Below, piece after piece: positions 32,541-42,945 of a DNA stretch of 64,000 bases (position 1 is its first letter; every line of letters starts with the position of its first letter). The stretch is taken from NCBI GenBank assembly GCA_030844895.1, contig CM061229.1, positions 137,919,206 through 137,983,205 on the forward strand, read 5' to 3'. Below the pieces are notes generated by a model. The model did not search any database, was not told where the DNA came from, and saw nothing but the letters and a program-made list of their open reading frames with translations. Made by a program: the position numbers and the translations under genes. Source of the stretch: Ambrosia x helenae (lineage: Eukaryota; Streptophyta; Magnoliopsida; Asterales; Asteraceae).

Positions 32541-34254
32541 AAATAAATAAATAAACAATTTTAGAGTTATCTAATTTATTTATTTTATTAAATAAATTAA
32601 AGAAACAAAAAAAAAAAAACACTTCAAAATATCAAAAAAACAACCAAAATTAAAACCCTGATCCAAAGCGCCTCGCTTTAGACAGAGCGAGGCGTTTTGG
32701 ATCAAAAAATCAGCTTTTTCTGCCACCTCGTATGCCCTCGTTTGATTTGACCCGAAGCACTTCGCTTTGATCAAAACGAGACGCTTCAGGAAGAGATGAA
32801 ATAGAAGGTGGGTGGTATGAATAGCTGGAGCCTTTCTAGCACATGTATGGGTGGAAGTCAGCGTGTGGGGCTGTGAATCAACTATTCATAGTCAATTGTA
32901 GTGGGTGTATTGCCCAAATATGTGTTAATGAACAAGAATTCTAGATGTGCCTGTCATGTCCTGGTACAATGTTACTGTGGGTTCTAACTCTTTAATTACT
33001 CTTAAAACATGTTTTCGTACCTGACATGCATCAAAACGATCTTGAAAAAATTGACCGCACACTTTCGGACTTCACAATCTAAAGTTAAAGCTTCGTCACG
33101 ATAAAATAAGTGTAGTGATCGATGGTTTTTAATTGGTTAAACTTCCGTCAAACTGAGAAACTTTTGTTAACAACACCTGGGTTATTTGCCATACGTTTGC
33201 TTCGTAGAAAGCATTATTTGAAATGAGCCATCATTCGATCGTATGAAATCTAAGAAATCAAAAAATATGAATTTACGTTATTATTAGAGACCCTTTAACC
33301 AAAGGATAACTCTAGATTACAAAGTTGGTTCAGTGTATGGCTGTTCATTTTTATTCGCAACCCAAAACCCAACCCGAATTCGAGGCCATCTAAACCCGAA
33401 AAACTCGAACCTGAATAACTCAAACCCGACCAACCCGAACCTTAAATGGGTCAGTTATCGGGTCATTTTTTTCCAGAAAAAAACTGAACAACCCGAGCAA
33501 AAAAAAACCGCAAAAAATTGCGAACATCTAATGTCTTTTTTTATATATGTGTTTAAGTTTATGGTATTTGCTATCAGCAATAGGTAGTTTAGGACTTTTG
33601 AATATTATATGTATATCATAAATATAGTCAAATGATGTTTGAATTTTGATAAGTATTTTTAAGTAACATGATGGATTTTGATGACATTTTGTGAAAGAAA
33701 ATATATTTTTTCATATTACATATAAACCTGAAAACCGAATAACCCGACCCGAACTAGTCTGAACCTGAATAACCTCAACCCGACCAACCTCTAAACTTTA
33801 AATGATTTGGTTATCGGGTCACTTTTTCTCAGCCTAAAACCTAAATAACCCGACCCGAAAAACTCGAAACCCAAAAAAATAGTTCAGTGGCGTATTGTGT
33901 AATAAGTTGGAAGACCCAAGGTTAAGCTGGGGAAAGAACCCAGGTCTGACTGCAAGTAAGAGTGTTAGTTTGAGAGAAGTGGTCACGTGTCGTCACATGG
34001 GAAGAAGTAGTGTGATTGGGTGAAGAATGGATTGAAAGTGCGTGTTAGCGTAAAGCGAGACGTATGGTTGTCGGCCACGAGGTTTTATCTTCTCCCTCTA
34101 TGTGTGTGTGGGAATTAGTACTTCGAGCCCTTAAACCCACCCCTCCCTCATCTACCATTCCCACTCCACTCAACTCTCCTTCACGTGCCATCTTTTTTTT
34201 TTTTTTTTTTTTTTTTATCTATTACTTTCAACCAGCCCCATCTAACTTTCAGGG
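32541..34254. other. Intergenic, with ACCCGAA-rich repeats
   Basis: Two similar blocks at about 33358-33500 and 33725-33875 in the same orientation are rich in AACCCGACCAACCCGAA and share TTATCGGGTCA. This is a common plant low-complexity repeat. A T-run lies at about 34192-34216. No gene is seen. Confidence 0.45.
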
Positions 34255-34450
34255 TTCTAGTTACTTGCTGACGTGCGAGATTTGGAAGGCAAGAAACGAG
34301 AGGATGTTTAATAATCATCACATTTACTTTAATCGAACGGAGGATCTTATTAAACAAAATACTTTTTATGGATTACTAGCAGATCTAAATATGTTAATCT
34401 CAAGTGGGATTAGATGTTGTGAGTTTAACATTCGTGATTTAATTTTGTAA
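34255..34450 (+). pseudogene. LINE C-terminal fragment
   Basis: The frame contains CEIWKARNERMFNN, followed by DLIKQNTFYGL. The C-terminal part of plant L1-type LINE proteins carries (I)WKARNE..F and then a helix ending in F.W......; this matches the first motif closely. It lacks the RT and zinc-binding parts. A T-run directly upstream is unrelated low complexity. It is a relic with a stop at 34448-34450. Confidence 0.4.
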
Positions 34451-35055
34451 CTTCGGGGTTTCAATGATAAGAGGCAATGTCTTTTTGAGGAAAGATTCAT
34501 GATCAAATTTTGGACAGAGTGTAAAAAATAAAAATAAAAACACTCCATATATCCACGTTTACAGCAAAACCAGGATTTATTAATTTGCACTAGTTTAATA
34601 TTATTTAAGTTATTTCAAGTTGGATTCATTTTTAATAGTTAGTTTACAACTTTTGGTCGACTCAATAAAAAAACTTAACTACATATAGTGCATGTCAAAT
34701 TAGATATTAAACAAATCCACTATAAAGTTTGACGGCTCAAGATATCAATAAGCACACACTCGTGTCCCTTGAAAAAGAAGATATTTTGTTATTTTAACTG
34801 AAAATACAAACATTGATGTTTTTAGGAATGAACAAATGTAGAATGTAGTTTATTATGACTAGTTTGTATAATAAGATAAAACAAAAATATCCATTCTAAT
34901 ACCAACAATAAAATAGTCATTTAAACATTAGCAATACTATTAATGCCACTTTGTGAAAATGACCATACGTGTCATGTCTGAGTAAGCAATATTGATGTTA
35001 CAATTAATTTACGAAAGGTAAGACTAATTAACACTCCTTAAAATACCAGTTATGG

Positions 35056-35342
35056 TCCTTCAGGTGTAACTCAGTTAGTGAATGAACCAGGGATCTCTCT
35101 TGGAGGTCTCAGGTTCGATTCTCACGAAGGGCATAATGAGAAATGATGGATGACTCATGGCCTGTGGTCATGAGTTCGAGTCCTGATCTCGTCAGGTTTT
35201 ACCGGTTCACTACTGTCGTGCCTTTTGGCGGGTATGTGGGTCGGGTTTTCCTTGGAAGCGGGGTGGGCCGGGCTGTGCCCCTGTCTTTGCCACTGGGAGG
35301 CCGCGTACGAAGTACCCGGCGTTGTTTAGTTGGACGTTAAAA
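35056..35342 (+). mobile_element. tRNA-derived SINE with perfect 16-bp target duplication
   Basis: The sequence AAAATACCAGTTATGG occurs immediately before (35040-35055) and after (35343-35358). The head has box A TAACTCAGTTAG (about 35067-35078) and box B GGTTCGATTCT (about 35112-35122). The body shares GTTTTACCG, CACTGTCGTGCCTT and GGGCGGGT-like segments with the SINE at 59018. The 3' end is GGACGTT then A-run. It was mobilised by a LINE-encoded enzyme, as the A-tail and long duplication show. Confidence 0.9.
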
Positions 35343-35358
35343 AAAATACCAGTTATGG

Positions 35359-35788
35359 ATAACTATGTTGAGAAATCATCAAGTGAAAGTGGTTACCGAC
35401 GAGAATAGTCAGTGACAAACCGTCGGAAATATGGTCATGGGTAATTTGGCTTCTGATACCGACAACTAAGTTTATTTTTGTATGATGGTAAAACTTAAAA
35501 TATTTGTGCCACAAATATTTATTTACTTTTATTTATTTACTAAACTGGCAAGGATCTTATAATTAATCTATGAACACCTGCGGTATAATTTTAACAGAAA
35601 AAAAAATACAAAGTTGACAAAAACTGATATATTTACTTTATCGAAACCATAAGTTGATGTGTTACGATGTTATAGTTTGATTACTTAACCCGGAAGAAAA
35701 CTGGGTCTATGTCCCCTTCAGTGGAAGAAAAACCCCCAGAAATTTAGGACACCATACCTCTCCCCTGTCATACATGGCCTTTATATGA
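35359..35788. other. AT-rich intergenic DNA
   Basis: No gene, repeat array or element end was recognised in this stretch. Confidence 0.4.
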
Positions 35789-36538
35789 GGGTATGTGTAG
35801 TGGTGGATAGTTATGTTGGGGTTATAGGATTAAAATATTAAAAAGTAATAGAAAAGGTGTTATGTTGGGGTTATGGAAAAAGAGGGTGTAGTGGGAAGGA
35901 GGGTTATGTTGGGGTTATAAATGATTGGTAATGATTGGTTAATTATTGTTTTTTATTTAAATAAGAATATTTAATAGTTAATAATATTTCATTAAAAATA
36001 AAAAAATTACAAATACTAAAACAAAAAAAAAAATACAAATACTAAAAAAAAAAATTACAAACCATAAATAAAAGATAAAAATAGTAAAAAACAACAAATA
36101 CTTAAAAAAAATTACAAATATTAAAACAAAAAATTACTAGTACTTAAAAAAAATTACAAATACTAAAAAAAAAATTACAAACCCTAAATAAGAATGTTAA
36201 ATACTTACCGTATTTGATTTGTTGTATTACTCATTTATAGTTTCAGTTTTTTTTTAATATCAGTAAATCGGCAATGTACGAGTCTAAGATTTATTCTTTA
36301 TATGGGCCTTATATTTGTTTAATCTTGGGCTGATATATCTCTTTCAAAAACACACACAACAGAGATGCCCTACATCTTCATCATCATCTTCATCACCACC
36401 GTGAAGTTCTACCGCCGCCGCCACCACCACCTTCTCTGCCATCACACCTACCACCACCTCTGCAACTACCGGCTCCCGTAACAACCATCACAGCCACCGT
36501 CTTCATCATCAACATCATCATCAACATCTTCTTATTAT

Positions 36539-36570
<32 letters not shown>

Positions 36571-36704
36571 TGTCAGAGGCTGAAAACGCCCGCTATCACC
36601 ACAACTCTGCCCACCCAAAACGCCCTATAGCGCCTGGGGGGGCGGTGTTCCCCGGCGCTATAGGGGTTAAAAACGCCTCACAACGGAGGCCACTACACAT
36701 ACCC
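35789..36704. mobile_element. Non-coding DNA transposon (MITE) with 15-bp perfect TIR
   Basis: It begins GGGTATGTGTAGTGG and ends with the exact complement. The flanking octamers TTATATGA and TGATATGA match at 7 of 8, which would fit hAT; a 3-bp TGA duplication (Harbinger-like) is an alternative. The left part repeats GTTATGTTGGGGTTAT three times; the right part has GGCGCTATAGGGG and GCGCCTGGGGGGCGG. The interior 36360-36540 is rich in CAC/CCG/CAT triplets, possibly a captured coding scrap, and ends in (ATA)n. No transposase. Confidence 0.7.
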
Positions 36705-36862
36705 TGATATGAGGTTCGTATATCCTTTTTGACAGAAGCATGTTAGATTTTCTTTTCTCAATTATTTGTTAAGATAAATGATGTAAGCTTATTTATGTAC
36801 TATATTTTATAAGTCATATGTTTGTCATTAATGATAGTATTATAAATTAATAATTTTCTTTA

Positions 36863-38817
36863 GGCCACAAGGGGTGGTCACATTTTCATCACACTATCAC
36901 AACTAATCAGATTTTTCTATCTCATTTTATCACATGCTATCACATTCATCACTAAACACAAGGAGTGGTGTGTAGTGTGCACTTTTCATCACTAATTTTT
37001 TTTTAAAATAATCTAAAAACATTACATTTAAATTAAAAAAAAATACATTAACTAAAAAAACATTACATTAAAAAAATACATTAAATAAAATACATAAAAA
37101 TAAACCTAAAAACATAAAAAAATAGAAAAATAAACATAAAAAAGGGGACAAAAACTAAAAGTTATAAGCCCAACCCCACTTGTGGCAAATTTCACGTTTT
37201 CGTTCGATGAGAATCAACTTGTATGGTTCTTCGGCGTCCTCGTGCGACTCCTTCAACACCTTCAAGTCTTTATTTTTTTCAATTTTGGACAAGTGTTTCA
37301 TGTAGGTGTTCTCTCTTTGTATTTTCACCGATTCTCATCAATTTCCACCATCTTTGCCGACTTGTATTCGGTCATCACCTCCACCCAAGGCTCTTTGCCT
37401 TTGCCACTTGACGACTCGACACTCTTCCTTCGAGCCATGGTTCTTGTCGGGGTAGTTTCGTCATCGGGGTCAGGAAATTTATCATTTAAATTAAGCTCGG
37501 GCATGTTGGTAGACAGCCCATCCGTTGATGGTGTACAATTTCCCGAGTCGAAGGTTTTATATCGTTTTTTAGAACGACCACTCCTTCCCCTTCTCTTTCC
37601 CCTTCCCTGTCCCCTTCCTCCACGAGGGCCGGTCGGCCCAAGTCCGGTTAACTCCGGAATATCAAGGGGAACCCACTTCGAATGGACTCTTGCAACTTCC
37701 CAAGAGTCCAACGAATTAAAACCATTCCTAACGTACACCCGCTGATAATCGATGAGGGCCGCACGTATGATGTCCACATCCGACGACCCACTTGGCCAAA
37801 GACGTTTCTATAATTTATAAAAAAAATATATAGTTAACAATTTTTATAAAAAAAATATAAAGTAAACGATTTATAAAAAAAATACAATAATATATACCTG
37901 TGTGGCGTAGTGGGCGTTGAATTTACTCATTTTTTTCTGTAAATCGCTCCATTTACTGGTTATTTGATCCATCCGCCTTCTCGTCATACCGGTAAGTTTT
38001 TTAAAGTGGACCTTTACTCGCAGCCAAAAGGTGTCAGATGGCTGTTGATTTCCGACGCGTTTGTCCTCGGAAATATGTAAAAATGACTTGGTCAACGCCA
38101 CTTCTTCTTGCGACCAGGGAATTCTTTCTTTTGGCCCGGTATCTCCTCATCTTCTCCCTCGTGCTGCTAGCACCGGTATCTCCTGTTCTTCCTCTTCCTC
38201 TTATTCATCATCATCATCTTCCTCAGAATCTTGGACCGTAGTTCTCTGGATCGCGAACCCCATAACGGTCGAACATAGGTAGATCAATCGGATCGGGAGG
38301 TGCTTGAAACACTCCGGATGCAATTTGGGTTGGCATGTTGGGTTAAGGGTAGTGCAGTGGATATTGGTTTGGAAGCGAGAATTGTTGAGTTTGAAACATA
38401 AGGTTTTGAAAACTTTGGTTTTGATAGGAATGGTGTGTAGGTTGTGGGGTTGGTGGTGCGTCTTCACGATATTGAGCCGGTTCACCTAAGTTAGGCCGAA
38501 CCTTTGGCCTAAACTTTCGTTTGGTAGCCAATTGTTTCTTGCTAGACCCTTCCATTTTTTTTATTGTATATGTTTGATTGTGTGTTGTTTTGATTGTGTA
38601 GTATTTTGATTTTGTATTGATATGTATATATAGTGAATGGATTTTTTTTTTTAAATTAAACGGTCAAAATACCGTTGGCCAATGTTCACTTTTAGCCAAC
38701 GTTCACTTTTAGCCAGCGTGATATGTATCACGAAAATTCTTATCGCGGCTGTGAAAATTTAGGGCGGGCCGGTGTATCACGGCCATCACACCATCACGGA
38801 GCACCCCAACTGACCTT
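36863..38817 (-). mobile_element. PIF/Harbinger-type element carrying only ORF1
   Basis: The target duplication TTA flanks it (36860-36862 and 38818-38820). Termini GGCCACAAGGGGTGG and, as complement, GGTCAGTTGGGGTGC match at 10 of 15. Subterminal ATCAC/GTGAT motifs are plentiful at both ends (TATCACATGCTATCAC; TATCACGGCCATCACACC). It holds an ORF1-type pseudogene but no DDE transposase, so movement would have needed one supplied in trans. Confidence 0.75.
37150..38555 (-). pseudogene. NAM-associated/SANT-like ORF1 protein of a Harbinger element, disrupted
   Basis: The gene starts at ATG 38555 (MEGSSKKQLATKRKF) with a Pro/Gln/Asn-rich N-terminus. A TAA near 38343 breaks the frame; translation would continue through DLPMFDRYGVRDPENYGP, then an acidic run DSEEDDDDE in another frame. 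The SANT/trihelix-like domain follows at about 38110-37895: PWSQEEVALTKSFLHISED, DTFWLRVKVHF and QITSKWSDLQKKMSKFNAHY. A GT donor near 37896 and an AG acceptor near 37809 define an intron. The next exon (to 37325) reads ...SWEVARVHSKWVPLDIPEL and a Gly/Arg-rich basic stretch, then a stop; homologous coding appears to go on to about 37150 in another frame. Such ORF1 proteins bind DNA and the partner transposase. At least two lesions make this copy dead. Confidence 0.7.
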
Positions 38818-39411
38818 AGAGGCTTAATATTATCCACTTGTTTAAAATATACGAAGTTTGATTTAATACATTGTCATATAATAAAACATAAAAGTTTCAA
38901 TATATACTTTTACAAACTTCTTAAAATTAGATACAAATAAAACTTGAAATCGTTCAAATTAATAATAAGCAAATCATTAAATTTTTCCACGTTCCTTCAA
39001 CCCCATTATAAAAATTTATTTGGACACCCATCAAAGCTATTTTGACACGCATCTGATCACTATATGATACGTATTAACCAATGGGTTATGAGTTTCATAC
39101 ACCACCTGACATCACATTTTTGGGTATATGACATCACACTCTGGGTATGTGGCAGCCTTCTATTAGTGTATGATGTGAGCCAGGGTGTACGATTCCTAAT
39201 TAAGGGGTGTATGGTTCCTAAATACCTAACCAATATGCATCATATGAAGGTTGGATAATGTTTTTTTGTTGGAGTTGGATGGATTTGGGGTTTGATAATT
39301 TCTTATATAAAATTAGATTTTATAAAGATATCTTATTTATAAATAGTTAAATTATTTGTAAAAACTGATTTTATTTAAGGGTTTTCGGAATGCAATCTCT
39401 GGGGACCTAAG
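38818..39411. other. AT-rich intergenic DNA
   Basis: Between the Harbinger-type element and the RT pseudogene I see no gene. GGGTATATGACATCACA-like phrases recur once or twice near 39118-39150. Confidence 0.4.
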
Positions 39412-42187
39412 CTTCTTCGGAGAAGTCGGGGAAGCCTTGCGGAGTATTGATCAGTGGTTGTGTGCGCGGTGCATGTCCGTTCATGCTCTCAGCAGGAGGT
39501 GTCACCACGAAGACGGGGTCACGAAGTTCTATCATATTTCCAATAGTGTCGATGACTTCATTTTGGGGATCCCCAAGCCCTGCCCACCGGTATCACAAAA
39601 TGTTCCTAATCCTGAGCCCGGACGGAGGTTGACTGTAGGTATTGGCCTTTTGGAATAGCTCTTCGCTTTGCCGTTAGCGACTGTCAAAAGCATTCCATCC
39701 TCTTGTCAAAAGCCGCCCCTGGGTCTGTTGAGTCTTTGGTTAAGCTGTTGTTATTGCCCCGTTGCACCCTGCATGTGATACGACCATCCTATAGGCAGGA
39801 GCGGCGGTCTGGGAACCGCAAATCATTACAGTGCAGCAGTATTATGAGGGCTTTATCTATTTGGAAAGACGGGAATGGGATTGAGGAGCTTGCCATCCCG
39901 CTCCTAGCGCAATCTGCTGAAGGGTTAGCTACGAGGCCCAACACCCAGCTTGCCTCTGCTGAAGGGTTAGCTATTTGGAAAGTCGATGCGGATTGTGTGC
40001 TACGGAATATTAAATCCTTCCCTAAAGGGACTTCGTGTGGGAGGGATGGCCTTAGAGCTCAACATATCTTGGATGCTGTTTATGGGCAGGGGTCCTCGCT
40101 GCTTTCTAATATGCTATTGGCTACCACCGACGTGGTTAACATTTGGTTGGGGGGGGGGGGGCTTTGCCCTAAGGTCCTGGCCGAGTTTATTGCGTCCGCG
40201 CCCTGACTCCATTACTGAAGCCCGATAATGGGATTAGGCCTATCGCGGTTGGGAGCATTTCTTGAAGGTTAGTCTCTAAAGTCGCTATACGTAAAGTTGG
40301 GAAGGAAATGGCGACATACTTGGGTGATTACCAATTTGGGGTTGGGGTTTCCAATGGGGTTGAGGCCATTCTTCATAGCACGAACATGTTTCTGAATGCG
40401 TTCCACGATAAAGGATCCATGGTCATGGTCATGCTCACGGTCGACTTTTTGAATGCTTTAAACCTGGTGGACAAGACGATTCTCCTGCGGGAGGTGAGCG
40501 TTCGTTGCCCATCTATCTACCCTTGAGTTCAGTTCCTTTATCCACCGGGGTCTAGCAAGGGGACCCATTAGGGTCGCTTCTTTTCGCGCTCGTCCTGCAC
40601 CCATTGGTTCGTCAGCTGGAGGAGTGTTGTTCCCTCCCATTTCATGCTTAGTACTTGGATGATGGTACGATTATTGGAGAGGCCAAGGAAGTGGCTAAGG
40701 CTTTTGATATCATCCGAGCTGAATGACCGAATTTGGGCCTTACGCTTAATATTAAGAAATCTGAGATTTTTTGACCATCGTGCAACGGGGCAAAAGAGAA
40801 GACTAGTTTATTTCCTAGCAAGATAGGGAGACCAGACGGGGGTGTGAAACTCCTAGGATGGGCTGTTAGTCGGGATGAGAGGTATATTAGCTCGTTGGTT
40901 GTTAAAAGGGCTAGAAAGGCAACAGAACTAAACTCTCTTTGCAGTAGTTGAGGGACCCAGAGTGAACTTTTGTTGCTTCGTTCGTGTATGGGCGTCGCCA
41001 AACTGCTGTTCGGCCTTCGGACATGTCCACCGGCCATTGCCAATGAGACCGTATCCATTTTTGACAAAGGCCTTCGTGAAGCGGTTGAGGATATTGTGGT
41101 TTGTGCAGGGGCGTTCTTTGGGGATTTTCAATGGCGGTTGGCGTCTTTTTCTATTCGGTTGGGAGGGCTTGGTCTTTGTTCGGTAGATGACGTGTTTGCC
41201 TATGCTTTTGTGACCTCCCGGGTGCAGTCATGGAACCTTCTAGACCACATCTTAAGGGATAGTGGGTTGGTAGGGATGGATTTGGATTATAAGCTTGCCT
41301 TGGACAACATTCGCAGCTCTCTCACGGACTTTGATTTGGACGGGTTTATGGATAAGGACACCGCCCGTAAAAAACCTCAAAAGATTTTGGCGAGTGCTTT
41401 TACCGGTAAAACCCTTCAGACCATGGGAGAGAAGTTTGCTATGTCCCCGTGCCAGAAAGCGTTGTTTGAATGCCTTAAATGAGCGCATGCTCAAGATTTC
41501 TTGATTGTCCTTCCCATTGATGGGCTTGGGCAATACATGTCGGCTGTTGAATATCGGGCTATCCTTAAGTATAGACTTATGATTCCCATGTTCCCAGTTG
41601 ATGAGTCGTGTCCTGTTTGTAAAAAGGCATGTTTAGATAAATTTGGGGAGCATGCCCTCCACTACAAGGAGCTGTCAGGATTTAAATACAGACATGACCT
41701 GGTCAGGGATGTCTTATGGGACGTCTTACGAAAAGCAGGGATTTCAGCTAGGAAAGAAGTACCGGTTAACTTTTTGGCAGATCCACTTGAGGGGCGGTCC
41801 ACCCTAAGGCCAGCGGACGTCCTTGTGTTCGGGTGTGTGCAGGGCAAACACGCGTGCGTTGATCTCACAGTGGTGTCTCCTTTGGTGGTACTTCGGGATT
41901 CGGGTTTTGTGGTAGGGCAAGCAGTCTTAAAAGCTAAATCCAAAAAAGTTGTTAAACATGAAGCTGCTTGTCTGGAAAATCAACATGTCTTTGTGCCATT
42001 CGCTTTTGACACATTTGGGGGCCTTGCTCTCGAAGCAATCCGGTTTTAAGATCGAGTGCAAAGGATGGTGCAGAGTAACTCTCCTGCGGCCAAGGACACA
42101 CGCTTTATTTTTGATAGAGTAGGCTTTATTATTCAAAAAGGGGTAGCGGCACAACTTGTTGCTCGTTTACCCGCCGCTCACTTGTAA
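39412..42187 (+). pseudogene. Reverse-transcriptase element relic with Zn-knuckle and nuclease-like C-terminus
   Basis: Coding similarity runs across three frames with several stops. The start near 39437 contains SIDQWLCARCMSVHALSRRC, a Cys/His-rich motif. 39703-40206 includes FPKGTSCGRDGLRAQHILDA; 40308-40526 has DYQFGVGVSNG-EAIL and VDFLNALNLVDK (RT blocks). YLDDGTIIGEA, the catalytic YxDD box, lies at 40652-40684. From there to 42187 one frame continues with stops near 40724, 40770, 40950, 41480 and 42047. The last part has CPVCKKACLDKFGEHALHY, then RPADVLVFG and ACVDLTVVSP, then K and H residues, ending RLPAAHL at the stop 42185-42187. CPxC followed by (R)P-x-D...D resembles the restriction-endonuclease-like domain of some non-LTR retrotransposons. 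About 100 residues seem missing near 39900-39975. It is certainly inactive. Confidence 0.75.
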
Positions 42188-42726
42188 TTCTTGTTGGCTT
42201 TTAATAGAGAATTAGACTTAATATTTTAGGCTGTGGATAGTTTTGTTTTTTGAACAGTTAAATCTTTCTCTTTTTAAATACACTCATTTTTATCTCTTAT
42301 AATGTTTGAACTCTTAATCTTTTATTTAAAACACCGATACCTTTATCATCAGGTTATCATGTTGTTATAAGGAGTGGGGATAGGCTGTGGGAGTGTGGGT
42401 AATTAATGAACTTATTTGAACATGACGACATTAATCACTAACTTCTATCACATCATGTGTCAAAAAACATAATTTAACACACGATTCCTCAGAAAATCTT
42501 TGCACTGAAACAATTGAGTTTTAGAAGATCTTCTGTTGATCTTGTATGTTTCATATGTACTCTCATAAATTCAAGTCAAAGTATCAAATCAAGGATCCAG
42601 AGATACAATTTTTTTTTTTTGAAAGGCATCCAAAGATATTATTATAAATCATGAGTGTAAGTTTAAGAAAAATACATATGCTAAAAAAGATTATTTTATG
42701 AAGTAAAACTTTAATAATATATGAAG
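42188..42726. other. AT-rich flank of the RT relic
   Basis: This may contain the untranslated end of the RT element. No poly(A) tail or target duplication was found. No gene is seen. Confidence 0.35.
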
Positions 42727-42825
42727 AAGGTGAATTGTAAAATACGTTTTTAAAGTTATAAAACTATCAATGTCATTAAAATATTTGGTCCTTCTAAGAT
42801 GATTCTAATTCGAGTTTCTATCTCA
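42727..42825. repeat. Upstream copy of a duplicated sequence (uninterrupted)
   Basis: This 99-bp stretch (GTGAATTGTAAAATACG ... TTTGGTCCTTCTAAGATGAT) is repeated at 42903-42945 and continues at 45142-45199, where it is split by the Helitron at 42946-45141. It therefore shows what the empty site looked like. Confidence 0.75.
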
Positions 42826-42945
42826 ATCTATATAATTTAACTTAAAAATATTATTTCTTTAAAGTTTATTTATTTAAAAACATCTCATATCCAACTCTAC
42901 AGAAAGTGAATTGTAGAATGCGTTTTTAAAGTTATAACACTATCA

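Noticed and set aside
34064..34254. N-terminal part of the 128-codon frame as LINE protein
   Set aside because: It contains a long Phe run from a T-tract and Pro/Ser-rich noise; only the part from about 34255 resembles a LINE C-terminus.
37182..37745. 187-codon plus-strand frame
   Set aside because: It is the antisense shadow of the ORF1 pseudogene on the minus strand, whose basic and SANT-like segments have family character.
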